Below, one piece after another: positions 1 to 11,600 of a DNA stretch of 64,000 nt; positions within the stretch are counted from its first letter, which is position 1; each line of letters begins with the position of its first letter. The DNA comes from Morchella semilibera (taxonomy: Eukaryota > Ascomycota > Pezizomycetes > Pezizales > Morchellaceae): the NCBI GenBank assembly GCA_009192285.1, contig CM018610.1:434001-498000 (forward strand). Reading direction: 5' to 3'. The notes beneath the pieces are model-generated. The model was not told the origin of the DNA. It did not search any database and worked only from the letters and a program-made list of their open reading frames with translations. Both the position numbers and the translations under genes were made by a program.

Positions 1-363
1 GTGTGGGCATCCTTCTCCCTTCTTGTCTTGTCGAAGGTGCTTTGAGTGGCGCTCTTGTTAGAGTCCGGGTTCAGAGCTCCAGCAACGCCTTATAATTATA
101 ATATTAGCAATTGCCGTATAAAGAATAAAGGATGGGGAAGTGCTTACGGTCAGCGGTATCGGTGACGGTCTCCTTGGCTTGCTGGAAGACAGACTTAGAG
201 TTGTCGGGGGTCTGTGGGGGAATTGATATTAGCAGATGCTATTTGAGATTTACCCGTGCGTTCAGAGCGTGCGAGTACTGATGGTGTGAATTTGGTCGAG
301 TAGCGCACTTACGATCTCCTCCTTAGCCTTGGTGGACAGATCTTTGCGGCCAAAGTCAGACAT
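1..363 (-). CDS. HSP9/HSP12-family small heat shock protein (3' end outside window)
   Basis: The protein starts at 363 with MSDFGRKDLSTKAKEEI, the hallmark N-terminus of the fungal HSP9/HSP12 (WH11) family. Three exons are visible: 313-363, 148-211 and 1-88, with GTAAGT/GTAAGC donors and CAG/AAG acceptors. Spliced, it continues TPDNSKSVFQQAKETVTD and then a second, related segment rich in NPDSNKSATQSTFDKTR before running off the window edge. About 67 residues are seen; the family is usually 80-110. Known members are small, hydrophilic, largely unfolded proteins that become helical on membranes and accumulate in stress and stationary phase. It is transcribed away from the CsbD-like stress gene to its right, so the two share a roughly 1 kb upstream region. 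Confidence 0.93.
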
Positions 364-1346
364 TGTGGTTTATGGTGTGAGTGGTTTGGAAGTAAAAATA
401 AAAAAGTGTTTGTTGTAAATTTTGGTAGTTGTGAGGATGCGATTGTATGGTTGTGATGAGAATTGACTTGTAGAAGGGAATTTGAAGCTCTTTATATACA
501 AGTACATGTACTTTGGGGTAGTCCCTAGGACTTGAGGAAATCTAGAGCTACGAAAATAGGCAATGACGTCGAGTTTAGATTCCGATTCTGCTGCAAACAG
601 CAAGGTAGTAATCACGATTTGGCATGAAGCCCGCAAATGTGGGTATGCGGGGTGCTACTCAGTAGAAACAAAGGGGTGGGTAAAGTTGGTAGCACCACTG
701 CTTTCAGGAACTACCAGGCGCATTTCCAACTTCTCTATGGACTTGAGCTTAGTGAGTTAGATACTCGAATTAGAGTTTCACGAGCCAGGGCAACGGTATA
801 GATCCGGGGATTTCTCGCAGGGTTAATCTACCATCGTGATCCCTTGCTTCCGGGTGAAGTAGGGTGGGGGTAGCACCAGTGTTTTGTGTGGTTTTATTCC
901 GGCCTAGATAGTCTACTATCTTGTGCAAAACTGGGCACAGGAAATCCAGCTTCCTTGCTGGAAGTAAAGGAGTGTGGCAAGGACGTCATTGTTTTTTGTG
1001 GCGCGGGTGCACTGTGCTTTTGCCTTGGCTGTGGAGGTGTAGAAGTAGTACTACTACATGGGAATGCTTGGCAACATTATGACGTAAACTGATGATGATG
1101 ATGTCATGGGATAAACGCGTCTCCACAAGCGATATTCCAAGAACGAAGATTAAGGGTTTTTACATGTGGTGGTGATCCCTGAGAAAGGCTTATGGAGATG
1201 TGGATATAAAGACTGGCGTTTGCCCCGGAATTGGGGCTTCTCAATATCAAATATCAACGCAAACATCAAGCCTTAAACTTACGCTTACGACCAATCTCAT
1301 AAACTTTTTTTTAAACTCTAAAACTTTATTAAAGTACAATCTCAAA
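364..1346. promoter_or_regulatory. Shared upstream region of two divergent stress genes
   Basis: No gene is supported here. The interval lies between two divergently transcribed stress-protein genes and must hold both promoters. It contains a TACATGTA palindrome at 503-510 and a TTTATATA box at about 491-498 which, read on the minus strand, lies some 130 bases before the HSP9/12 start. The short open frames in this stretch have no family resemblance. Confidence 0.5.
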
Positions 1347-2037
1347 ATGTCTGGAACCGGAAATTCGCAGCCCTCAACTGTCAAGTCGTACATCGACAGC
1401 GGCATTGCTACTGTTCAGAGTGCAGTTGGTAGTCTTACTGGTAGGTTTAATCCTAATGTATCCTTAAAATTATCATGCTAATAATAGCTCAGGAAACCCC
1501 GTCGATCAACAAGCCGCCAATGACAGGAACGCTCACGCCAATCTTGAGCACGATGCCTCCCATGCTACTGCTAAGGCTGGCCCTTTCAACCTCTCATCCT
1601 CCGGTGCTGCCACCATCGACAATAAGAACCGTCGTGAGGGCAAGGCCGACCAATTGATTGGCAGCGGAAAGGAGTTTGTTGGAAACGCTGTCGGATCAGA
1701 TAACTTAAAGCGCGAAGGCCGAGAGCAGAATACTGAAGGACAAGGAAAAGAAGCTGCCGGCCAGGTTTCAGATTTTGCTTCTGGTGTTGGTTAGTAGACG
1801 TTCATTGAGTATCTTGGAAAAAGTTCTAATCAAAGTTAATTAGCAAACCGTGTTACCGGAACTATTGGAAGCGTTGCTTCTGGCCTTGTTGGAAATAAGG
1901 AAGCTCAGAGTAAGTTATCATTTAAGCGAACATGACCTTGTTACCTTTTTGCTAATGTTTTCTCAGCCGATTTCAACAATCAGCATGACAAGGGAAAGAC
2001 TTCACAACGTGGAGTCGAAGCTGAGCTCAATAAATAA
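1347..2037 (+). CDS. CsbD-like stress-response protein
   Basis: Four exons, 1347-1440, 1493-1789, 1844-1909 and 1967-2037, join in phase to 175 residues. Residues 72-125 hold the CsbD-like signature: NKNRREGKADQLIGSGKEF followed by a second copy-like turn LKREGREQNTEGQGKEAAGQ. Such Lys/Glu/Gly/Gln-rich repeats are typical of CsbD (sigma-B-controlled bacterial stress protein) and its fungal relatives. The rest is Ala/Ser/Asn-rich and hydrophilic, ending KGKTSQRGVEAELNK. There is no signal peptide or membrane span. Biochemical function is unknown in the family; a role in stress tolerance is inferred from bacteria and from the divergent HSP9/12 neighbour. The start was chosen because MSGTGNSQPS follows an A-rich leader and upstream in-frame sequence is not protein-like. 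Confidence 0.88.
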
Positions 2038-2418
2038 ATGCGGAAGCTGGCTTTCCCAAGAGTGAACAATAACTGTCTTTAATGTCTGTTTCTATCTTTT
2101 AATCGGGTGTTTGTGGATTGGGGGTACCATGCATGATATTTTTCTCTTTTCCTGTATTGCTGCCCGATAGTTACATACATGTAGTTTGAAATTAAGAATT
2201 TCTCTTTCCCGCTTCCACGTGTGGTATTTGATGTTGCTGCGGCCTTGGCAAAAAAAAAAAAAAAAAAGAGGCTCTAAGGGAACGAACGACGTCGCTTCCC
2301 CTTTTAGAAACATAAATTACCCCGCCTCACGACTTCTTTCTTCTAGCCCATCCACGGCGTTCTCCGTATATTGAACTCCTGATTCTCCTATAATTTTGTT
2401 CGCTTCAGACACTTCAGA
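2038..2418. other. Intergenic, with poly(A) run
   Basis: Between the CsbD-like gene and the next gene on the same strand. It holds a TACATGTA at 2176-2183 and a 17-base A run ending near 2266. Nothing else is recognised. Confidence 0.5.
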
Positions 2419-4154
2419 ATGCCTCGCGATCCCCTTATCGGCCTGGTGGGCAAGCCATCGAGCGGCAAGTCGACAATGCTCAACTCGTTAACAGATGCAA
2501 GTTCAAAGGTTGGTAAGTAACTGCCAGCTTTGGGACCTCGTAGCATGCACATAGAACTAGACAGCTTATTGACTATCGTTTCTGACTTATATAGGAAATT
2601 TTCCGTAAGTTCCGCCAATATCTAGGGTTACAATTCCTCAATCCCCATATACTCATAAACCCCACAGATTCACAACCATCGACCCCCAAAGAGCAATAGG
2701 CTATCTTCAAGTCGTACGTCCACACAACAGCCCCTCCGCGCGCGAAACCCACACCTAAGCTCAAGACCTTGTCATTTATTGCCACTCCAGGACTGTGCAT
2801 GTGTGCGCTTCGACAAAGCAGACGTCTGCAAGCCCAACTATGGCTCATGCCACAACGGCAAACGCTCAGTCCCGATCGAGCTTCTTGATGTTGCGGGACT
2901 CGTTCCAGGCGCGCACGAAGGACGAGGACTCGGAAATCGCTTTTTAGATGATCTGAGACATGCAGATGCACTGGTGCATGTAGTGGATGTGAGTGGGACT
3001 ACTGACGCAGAGGGGAAGGTCACAAGGGGGTACGATCCGAGTCAGGATATTATTTGGTTGAGGGAGGAGATCGTACAGTGGGTTCTTGGGAATCTCATGA
3101 CAAAGTGGTGGGTAGTGTTTATTCTTGTTATGCCTATAGTTTACGGTCTTTCGCAGGTCAATAGCTGACCGGTATGTGCATACTCTAGGGGTGGGATAAA
3201 ACGACGGCATATAGCGCTCAGTAAGCCGCACACACATCTGTTTTGTATGTAGTTCTTCCGTGTCTCTTACCCCAAAATAGAAGCCAACGCTGCCGATACC
3301 CTTCAAAACCAATTCTCCGGTTACGGTTCCACGACAGCCATGGTCCAGCGCACGCTCGACCGCCTCTCCTTAAAGACACCCCTCGAGTCATGGGACAACG
3401 AGACGATCGAGAAGGTCGTCAACGCCTTCATCGACGAGAAATTCCCTACTGTGTGCGCACTCAACAAAATTGACCACGCTGATGCCGACAAGAACATTGC
3501 TAAGATCGCGAAGAAACAGCACCCAGACAGCATCGTCCTTACCAGCGCCATTTCGGAGGTATTCCTACGTAAGCTTGCCAAACAGGGGTATGTCAAATAC
3601 ACTGAGGGTAGTGAGTTTGTAGATACAAGGGAGGACCTGATAGATGATGGGGACCCAGAGGGCGGTGGCTTAAAGGAGATGGACGAGAAACTCAAGGCAC
3701 GTATCGAGAATTTGAAGGACATGGTTCTGTATAGGTTTGGGAGCACGGGTGTAGTGCAGGTCTTGAGTAGGGCGGCAAAGCTGCTGGGGCTTGTTCCTGT
3801 GTTCCCAGTCAGGAACATGAACTCGTTCGCCTCGGGAACAGGGTCAGGTGGTGGTGTTTTCAGGGACTGTGTATTAGTCAATAAGTAGGTCCCTTTTTAT
3901 GTTTTGAGGGGTTACGGCGATATTGACAAAGGTTACAGAAATACTACAGTGAAAGACGCAGCAAAGAAGATTATGGGTGATGTGCCGATTGCCTATATCG
4001 AGGGTGTTGGCGGTGTAAGAGTCGCTGAGACAGATATCGTCGAGATTGGGAAGAACGATGTAAGTGGCTACGGTTACTAGCTCATGCCGCGTTTAAAATA
4101 GTACTAATTTTTGTTCGTGAACAGATACTGTCATTCAGGGTAGGGAGAGCATGA
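2419..4154 (+). CDS. Obg-family GTPase, YGR210C type
   Basis: Seven exons (2419-2512, 2595-2604, 2668-2713, 2791-3111, 3253-3884, 3939-4059, 4125-4154) give 417 residues, matching the roughly 411 residues of yeast YGR210C. The N-terminus [19 protein letters not shown] carries the P-loop at residues 8-19. The switch II motif [16 protein letters not shown] starts at residue 83, NKID (G4) is at about 228-231, and a C-terminal TGS-like tail ends [13 protein letters not shown]. These GTPases/ATPases are related to Ola1/YchF and are thought to be ribosome-associated; the cellular role is poorly defined. Exon 2 is only 10 nt. The junction after exon 4 is the least certain: GTAGTG at 3112 to TAG at 3252 gives 13 residues between the conserved Trp and AADT, which is the family spacing; splitting it with a small exon at 3157-3171 breaks the frame. 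Confidence 0.92.
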
Positions 4155-4333
4155 TTTTTGCGAGTATAGTTGGAAATACTGCATGTTATTTAAAAGGGGG
4201 TAGGAAAAAAAGGATTACAGGCATAAAAAAACCACCAAAGCTATCGTTCAGAATAAACAGCAAAAAAAAATGATATTTTGTCCATCCAAAGGAAGTTCGC
4301 CATATACTATTACACATAGATCTCAACCCAACC

Positions 4334-4362
4334 ATTTCATTCATTCATTCATTCATTCATTC
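4334..4362. repeat. (TTCA)n tetranucleotide microsatellite
   Basis: About seven consecutive TTCA units lie in the 3' flank between two convergent genes (4155-4525). The rest of that interval is AT-rich with short A runs and no gene. Confidence 0.85.
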
Positions 4363-4525
4363 CTTCATCTAATCAAAGACACTACTCTAAACCTCTACCA
4401 TCATCGAAATATTTAGTTACCATTGGTCCCCTATTTATTGTGTGCGTGCGCAGAGGAGCCAAATCAAATCGATTAAAAACGCAATCACCAAACACAAACT
4501 TGCAAAACTAAACAACCACAGGTAA

Positions 4526-4807
4526 CTACTCACTCTGCCCCCTTTCATCCTGCATCCCGATGATTGGTCCTGGTGCCTCAGGGTGCTCCTTCTTGGGGTC
4601 CTTCTTGCTCTTGGCCCCATTATTACTGCTATGAATGCTCTCCTTGCGCTCCTTCATCCCGCGCTTGGAGGCGTCGGATTGCACATCGAGAGTGTGCGTC
4701 TTTTCGGTTGTATGCGGAGTCTCTTTGAGGTCATCGTAGAAGCGCTTTTGCGAGATTACGCGCAGGGGAGTGCGATTGAGGAGGGTACGGTGAGTTGTAC
4801 GGAGCAT
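4526..4807 (-). CDS. Small predicted mitochondrial protein of unknown function
   Basis: A single exon encodes 93 residues. The first 25 (MLRTTHRTLLNRTPLRVISQ) are rich in Arg and hydroxylated residues with no acid, a classical mitochondrial presequence. The remainder is hydrophilic and Lys/Glu/Ser-rich, ending with DPKKEHPEAPGPIIGMQDER. I recall this Pro-rich GM-x-DERG ending from uncharacterised ascomycete proteins but cannot name a function. No membrane span or metal-binding motif is visible. It is convergent with the upstream GTPase gene. Mitochondrial location is inference from the presequence only. Confidence 0.72.
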   Translation of the reverse strand: MLRTTHRTLLNRTPLRVISQKRFYDDLKETPHTTEKTHTLDVQSDASKRGMKERKESIHSSNNGAKSKKDPKKEHPEAPGPIIGMQDERGQSE

Positions 4808-5997
4808 TTTGATAACTGTTATTACGGCTGGGAGTTGGTTTTGGTAAGGCCGGAGGAGGCAATTGAAGAAAGAAATTCAAGGGGAGTTGAGTTAAATAAA
4901 TACCCTACTTTATCTTCGTACCTTAACCTAGGAAGCATTATGATGTTATGACGTAGTGGACGAGTGATCGTGCGTGAGAATTCGCTGGGATAGAACTTGC
5001 CTAGTATGAATCTTGGCACTCTACTAAATTTAGAAAGATACAAACCACTATTGCATACCTTTTTTACAATAGTGGCCGTTCCGGAGCGTCGCGGGTTTGC
5101 GACCACAACAGAGCCTGATCAACTAAGTACTTCGGGGGTAGGGGAAAGTCTGTAAACAGGTGGCGGTGACACACAAGCAATATTCAAAAATCTCCTGCCA
5201 ATGCACCGCCACCTGACAGACTTTCCCCCCGAAGTACCGAAAAGAATCTCACTTATAAAAGCTTTGATCTCCGGAGAATAAACCTTCGGTAAAAACCACC
5301 AGATTATGAAACCCCAAGTATCTCCACATCTAGGCAGCTACCAGTTTCAGATAAACTCGTCTCAAATAAACGGCCTGCATGGGATGCGTTTCACAATAAC
5401 TACATGTAACGCACATATCTACGTCACATCATGAGAGAAATTAAATGATCCTTGGCTTCATAGATTATCACTCGGTCTCGGCGCAAGCTTACTCAGTATA
5501 CGCTCCGGTGAGCGAAATTCCAACTGACCGGAAGTTTCTTCGCTGTCAAGAAGTAGGTACCCGCCACGTAGAGAAAGTTATGAATGGTACGGCTCGGCTA
5601 TACTTCAAGATTATACTAAATTACTATTACTTCTTCGCAGCGCGAGAGTACAGCAGCGGCGTGTGGCATCATAAACTAGATAAATGCATGAATCGACAAT
5701 GATGAAAAGAGAAGAGAACATATAGACAACCTCCAGAGGGTAAAGTAATAAAAGTAGTAAAGAGAAAGTACCTATGAGGGCAATAAAAGGAAAACGCAAA
5801 AGAACGGCACCAAACCCCAATAAACCAGAACAAAGGAAAACGGCTTAGCAAAAAAAAAAAAAAAAAGTTCAGAACGCTCCTAGAGGAGTTTTACCCAAAA
5901 AGAACTCCTCTTTAATGAATCGATACCAATCAATCCCCTCGCACCTACCCATCCCCATGAAAATTACTCCTTTTTACATTATCAATCAAATCACCCC
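4808..5997. other. Intergenic region between two minus-strand genes
   Basis: No gene supported. It contains the inverted repeat listed separately at 5128-5237, a TACATGTA at 5401-5408, a 16-base A run near 5851-5866, and the 3' flank of the LIM gene. Several 60-95 codon open frames here are compositionally random. Confidence 0.5.
5128..5237. repeat. Inverted repeat, about 34-42 bp arms
   Basis: The left arm (5128-5169) starts GTACTTCGGGGG and ends CAGGTGGCGGTG; the right arm (5204-5237) is its reverse complement apart from two small insertions in the left arm. The 34 bp spacer is unrelated. No clear target-site duplication flanks it. It could be a MITE remnant or a hairpin-forming transcript source. 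Confidence 0.85.
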
Positions 5998-8634
5998 TCA
6001 CATAAACGTCAACCTCGTTTTCCGTCTTTCCATCTTTGCCATGTGACTAATTCCAAGGCTGTTGTTGCCTTTCTGCATTTGGTATGCGTGTTGTTCGCAG
6101 TAGGGTCTTCCGTTGAACTCAAAGTAGTCGCCACCTAGAGAACATGCACACTCCTATTGAAAAACTGATTAGCAAAAATGTAGATCTCTTTAAATAGGAG
6201 TGGGGTAAACATACAGAGCAAGAGAAGCACAAGGGATGAAATCTTTCATGCCACTCAGTCTCTAAGCAAGGCCCTTCAATGCCCGTGTCACAAGTAGGGC
6301 AAAGCGACTGGTTCCGCTGGTGGTAATGGCGCTCACAGTACGGCAGGTTATTGTGCACATAAAACTCTGCCGACTCGAATGGTTTTCGGCAATCCTGGCA
6401 GACAAAGCAAGCTTTGTGGTAACGGCCTGTAAGTCTGCCATCTGCTGAGGAGACCGACTTTCCAAATATTTCCTCTCCACAGCCTCGACAAGGGCCCTTT
6501 GATACCGCCGGACGGCGAGATCTCTCCTGCTGTTGAGGCTTTCGCTTTGGCTGCACATCTATAAACAACTCATCTACTGGCCGAGGCGGTGGTGCGCGGA
6601 TTTCTTGACTACATGTATTCAAGGGGCGTGTCCGTGACGGCGCCCGGTTTGGTCTAGAGGGCGGCTCTTGATAAACCCCCGGTGGAGGCGGTTGACGATT
6701 TAAGGGCGCAGGCTGTAGGAGAGGGCCCTGACGATCACGGGATGGCGCTCTAGCATGTTCGCGAGGAACCGGAAGAGACCGCCCCTCAAAACTCCCTTGC
6801 ACAGGAGTGGGGGCTAGGTCGTGCATGGAAACCTGCAGTTCCTTCATAAGTCCATCTATGTCGTTAAACCCACTGCTACCTGCCCTGTTATTATTTTCAG
6901 CCCCCCTCTCTTTCTCATATCTAGGGCCACTGTATCTCAAGGCATTATTCACATCAGGTGTTGGCGGGCTTGATGCCATAGAAGACGATGAGCGCTCCGA
7001 GTGATGCGAGAAGATCGAAGAGGCATTACTGGATATTGTGGGGCTTGGGAGGTTTGAAGATTCTTGTGGCGCATCAAGCTCGTACGGGTTTGCTATTGAA
7101 AAATCCGAATACTCCTGCCGGTTAGGTGGAGAGAGTCTTCGCGATAACGGGGGAGAGACTTCATCAGCTAGAATACTCCTGGGCATGTCTGGTGCCACTG
7201 ACGGCTGTCTTCGAGAACCAGATTCACGTTTACTCGCTGGTTCATCTGGAATCTTTGGCAATGGACCGGTAGGCGGAGCCTTCGATGTGTTCGATGAAGA
7301 AGGGTTCCTGTGACCGGTAACCGTCACAGATGGAGACTTTGGTAACCCTATGCCTGGGTGTGGCGGAATTCTACCTCTACTGGGTGTTCGCTTATGAACT
7401 ATTTCAGGGAAAGCACTTGTACGGGTCTCTGGCCGTAGCACCTCAATCTTTGGATTACTCGGACTGCTGTCTGAACGCCTTGATGGGTTGCTAGAAGAGC
7501 TTTGCTCGTCTGTGATTTTCCCTCCCCGTTGCCCAAATGCAAGTGACGGGAGAGGTGGTGCATTTCGCTCCTTTGGTGGTTGTCTAGATCCAGGGGATTG
7601 AGATCTCCTTGCATTGCTGCTGGCCCTGCTTGAGTGGCCAGAGCCAGAGGTAGGCATCCGTCTAGGAACATCGTAATCTGTCTCTCTCCCCCTGTCCCTG
7701 TCTCCCCCCTCTCGTCGAGATGCCGAGTATTCGCCCCTCTCAGTCTGGTCCCTCTTTATCATTCTTTCATCCTCCCTCTCAGGGTACCCTGAGAACTCTT
7801 CTATGCTGGCCCTTGCAGCCTTGGAGGAACTCCTTTCCGGAAAACTTGATGCAGAGACAGGTAGAACGTCATGAACCCGATCTCTATTATTATGGTTAAC
7901 ACCAAATGGCCCTGGAGCAATGTTATTAATTCTTGCAGATACACTCTTGTTGTTAATAGCTATTGGTGATGCCGGAACTTGACTGGGATAGAACTCTTTA
8001 TCCGCACTACTTCTCGGTACTGCATGCGGGCTCATAGGCGAAATTGATGACTTGAATGGGGGGAACGGACTATCTATGTTATAAATTGACGAGGACGCCG
8101 ATGAAGGCTTCCTTGCAGTGTAAGATCGTTGGGGATTGGGCGACAGAGAGGGGCTATGGTGCATAGGCGTTCGTAATGGCTGGCCATCGTTTGGGGTAGG
8201 TGGGGATCGTGCTGACCCGGTCGTACTGCTTGAAGGTGTGAGTGTGTCGTGTCCTCGATAAGTTTGATCTATACATGTACCTATTAGAACCTCTTGCCCC
8301 CGCAGAACCCGTGTCTATATTTTAGAGGAATCATACTTGCTGTAACAGGATCGATCTTAGGGAGACTAGCAAGCTTCTGCGCCTGCGTAACTTTTGTTGA
8401 TTTTCCTTTGAACAGCGGGAAGATGCTAGGTTTTGGTGATTTTGCCTCTGTCATAGACAAAACGTTAGTAATATATTGAGGTATAATAAACAGATAATCG
8501 ATTGAAATATATGTACCTTGAACTGAACCTGCGCCAGCACATACGTGATCGCCCAGCTGGGTAATTTCAACATCTGCATTACACATTGAGCATTTTATTG
8601 CTGGGAAATAACTTTCTCGCACGGCGGTTGCCAT
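5998..8634 (-). CDS. LIM-domain protein, fungal paxillin-like
   Basis: Four exons (8517-8634, 8337-8447, 6215-8268, 5998-6153) give 812 residues. The N-terminus has a short Cys motif, FPAIKCSMCNADVEITQLGD, common to this fungal family. Residues of roughly 80-660 are low-complexity Ser/Pro/Arg with proline-rich patches. Two LIM zinc fingers follow: the first from CRGCGEEIFG to PYCERHYHQ (about 668-725) and the second from LCPTCDTGIEGPC to RPYCEQHAYQ (about 730-785); both keep the C-x2-C...H-x2-C...C-x2-C...C-x2-H spacing. The second finger is completed only after removing a 61 nt intron at 6154-6214. Relatives such as Pxl1 act at the division site and polarised actin structures, binding Rho GTPase regulators and myosin. 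The start at 8634 is preferred over an internal Met because the Cys motif lies upstream. Confidence 0.9.
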
Positions 8635-11600
8635 TTCGAAAACAATGAATCAAATAGTTTATGAGGTATAGATGGTAGTCTGCTGCTCTTTCTTAATAAA
8701 TGTTAGGACGGCAAGGCAGAGAGTAACTGTTATATGGAACTTATTGTGCCCAAAAAGACATCCGGCGTCTATGGAATGGGCTCTCCTGTTAAGTAAAGAA
8801 CGTTTGGCGATCAGTCCAGTATATGGATCGAAATGTGACTGCTGCAGTGTGCAGCACGGGTACTATGCAGTCGCAGCAATAATATATGTGCTAGGCTTTC
8901 TGAAGATCAATAGGAAGGAGTGACTATGTAGTTATAAAAAGTGATTTATGGAATGTGATACTTTTGCGCCAGACAAATCTGTTGCAATTTCCTCCAAATA
9001 CTGAATGTCCCCAGGACAGGGCAAAAATCGCAGAACACAAGAATGAACCAAAACCACTAAAAGGCGGGGGAGGGGGATGAACAGTTGTATGTATATGTTT
9101 TTTTTGACCATGCGCCGTAAAGGACCGCCCTCCGTCACCAGCGTCCGGCCAGGGCTCGCCGTTTCCAAACTGGGGTTTCGGAGGGACGTCGTTGCGCAAG
9201 GTTGCGCAACCTAAGACTAGCGAATGAGATAAATTTGGTTCTCACTCCGACTAAAGTGAAACCTCTAAATAAGGGGCCGCAACATCACCGGCGTGATGGA
9301 GGCAAATCAATTTGGGACCTAATAAATCTTGACTCTCCCCTAGCCATGGATACAGCGCTTTTGGTTCACATGAAATCTCAATTCAGAGGGAGAAAAATTA
9401 ACGGAGAAGGAATCAAATAGCACCAGCCACCCAGGTGCTGTTCCAAGGCAGTCCTAATATGTAGAGTGCTGGTATACAAATCTACAAGGGGCAGCGTAGC
9501 GACCACCCTGCCAGGGGTTCCATCACAAGCGTTACCATATACGTCTAGGGACCGAGATATGCAGAATTTTATTCCGAAAAAAGGCAGGTATAAGAGGGGT
9601 CGTTGTGGACGATCAATATCTATTTGGATGTTGAAATGTCGAAATGGCCTCATTTGCACTACAAAGTAAACCGGCGTAGCACGTTAGATGGTACGGATAT
9701 GTCACGTTACAACATGGACCACCATAGCATGAGAGAAGATCTTTCGCCCTATCGCGCACGCAATATCAAACTGCAGGCGCGCACACGACACAGCACAATT
9801 AACATCCTGGACGGGGTAAAACGGTGATGCCCAGCGAGTGGCCGTGTGGATCCAGCTCTGCAATATTGCCTACATGAACTGCCGGTCTGTCTGACTGGAG
9901 GGAGGAGGTATTGAGGAGCAGCAGTGGCAGTAGTGAGGACGAGTGTGCTGTACCAATGGTGAGAGGTACCACACGTGCCCTAAGACTTCACCGTGTAGGA
10001 TTGTGGCGCTTGATAGTAGCATGTCGGGCTGAAGAAATATCGATAAGAGAAGAGCACGTTGTGCTTAGGTATGCCACCATGTGTGTGCAAGATCTCGATC
10101 AACCACACATCAGCAACAGTTCAGGGCGCCCATATTATCTTCTTTCTCTTTCTTTTTTGTCGCATTTCTCGGTTAGTTCCCAGTCGGTGAAATCCGGAGA
10201 AAGAGATGAGGTCTAGATAGCGTTACCTGCGAGTTCATGTGTGTAAGTGATTGGTGGCCCCTGACCGTGTAACCCTAGACGCTAACCCCGATAGGAACTT
10301 ACTATAAAACTTCTGGTACCCGTTAAGGAAGCTCTCAAGACACCCAACACCATAAGAAGCATGGAAGGGCGTGAGTAGGGGAGAGAGGAGTGAACAGTGG
10401 TCGCCCCCAACGGCATGTCATAAGTGCCTACTAGCAACTTCAAATAACATTTGATAGCTGTGACCAGTCAGATTCTGCGGTCAGTAGCGCAACGCCGGGG
10501 AAGGCTTCATTTTGAGCTACTCTGCCCAATGATTCGCCGTTTAGGCTCCCTATCGACGATCACCCTTACTCGTCCACAACCAACATGTTGCCGTTAAGCG
10601 AATTGATTTACAGAGCATCTTAAAATTATATGGTTTCTTCCACATTGATTGGCTCAAGCAGTGTCTCAAACAACTCGAATCCATTGCTACATACAAAAAC
10701 TAGAGGCCACTTTTGCGATTCCCATTGCGCTTTGCGATGTGATTGAGCTGCGCCTGGGTCAGATGGGCCCTATAAGAAGAACCTCATTATTAACATCGGA
10801 CGGACCAAATTTCCGCAACACGACGGCCTCGAGGGTTTCGTTCTTGAAGGGAATACACCTGTAATCTAATGTATCAGCCATATCTCTCCCTTTCTTTCAG
10901 AACAATCGAGCCTCAGGAGCACGTGCAATGACAGCCTATTGTTCGCTCTCAACACGGCCCGGCAACCATACTTGACTTCCCCGCCACGATCTACCTATTT
11001 TGGCACTTCCAAGGTACTGGGTTAACCCAAATGAGGAGCTCCATAATTGACAGCGGAAGTATGTACTTTGTTGGCCCTTCGATATTGCCGTAAATTGCAC
11101 CAAAACCTTGGAACATTCGAGAATTTAGACACACATATTCCTTTGATTACACTCGAATTCGAGCTGAGATGTTGAACATATACGAGATTCCACCTAGAAA
11201 TTTTCCGCCGAAACACCACTGGTATTTCTTAACCACTGAATTTCAACCCCGTGTTCGATTTATTTGTGTCGAGTGAGAGGTTATGACTCGACTGGCGGCC
11301 ACCTCATGAAATCCAGTGGCTGGACCAGTTTGGCGGATACCATTTATGCTTCCCCGTGATTATCTCTGCCTTACGAGTCTTAGCATGCAGACATCATAAA
11401 TATCGGTGTTTGTTGTCAGGCTTATTAGGCGAAGATCATCACTGAAATGGGGTCCTAGCTCAAGTTTTAAGGGCTAGAATCCGACGTTGAAAATATGGTA
11501 GGCTCTTCGCGCCTAATGTTAGACAGGCGGCAATAATAACCGTAATATCCTTCCCTTAATGCATCACCTATCCAGGCCAGTATGATAAACCTTTCGCACC

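Noticed and set aside
3321-3881. 186-codon minus-strand frame
   Set aside because: Antisense of the YGR210C-type GTPase exon.
4822-5106. 94-codon minus-strand frame
   Set aside because: No family resemblance, no promoter, and composition of intergenic DNA.
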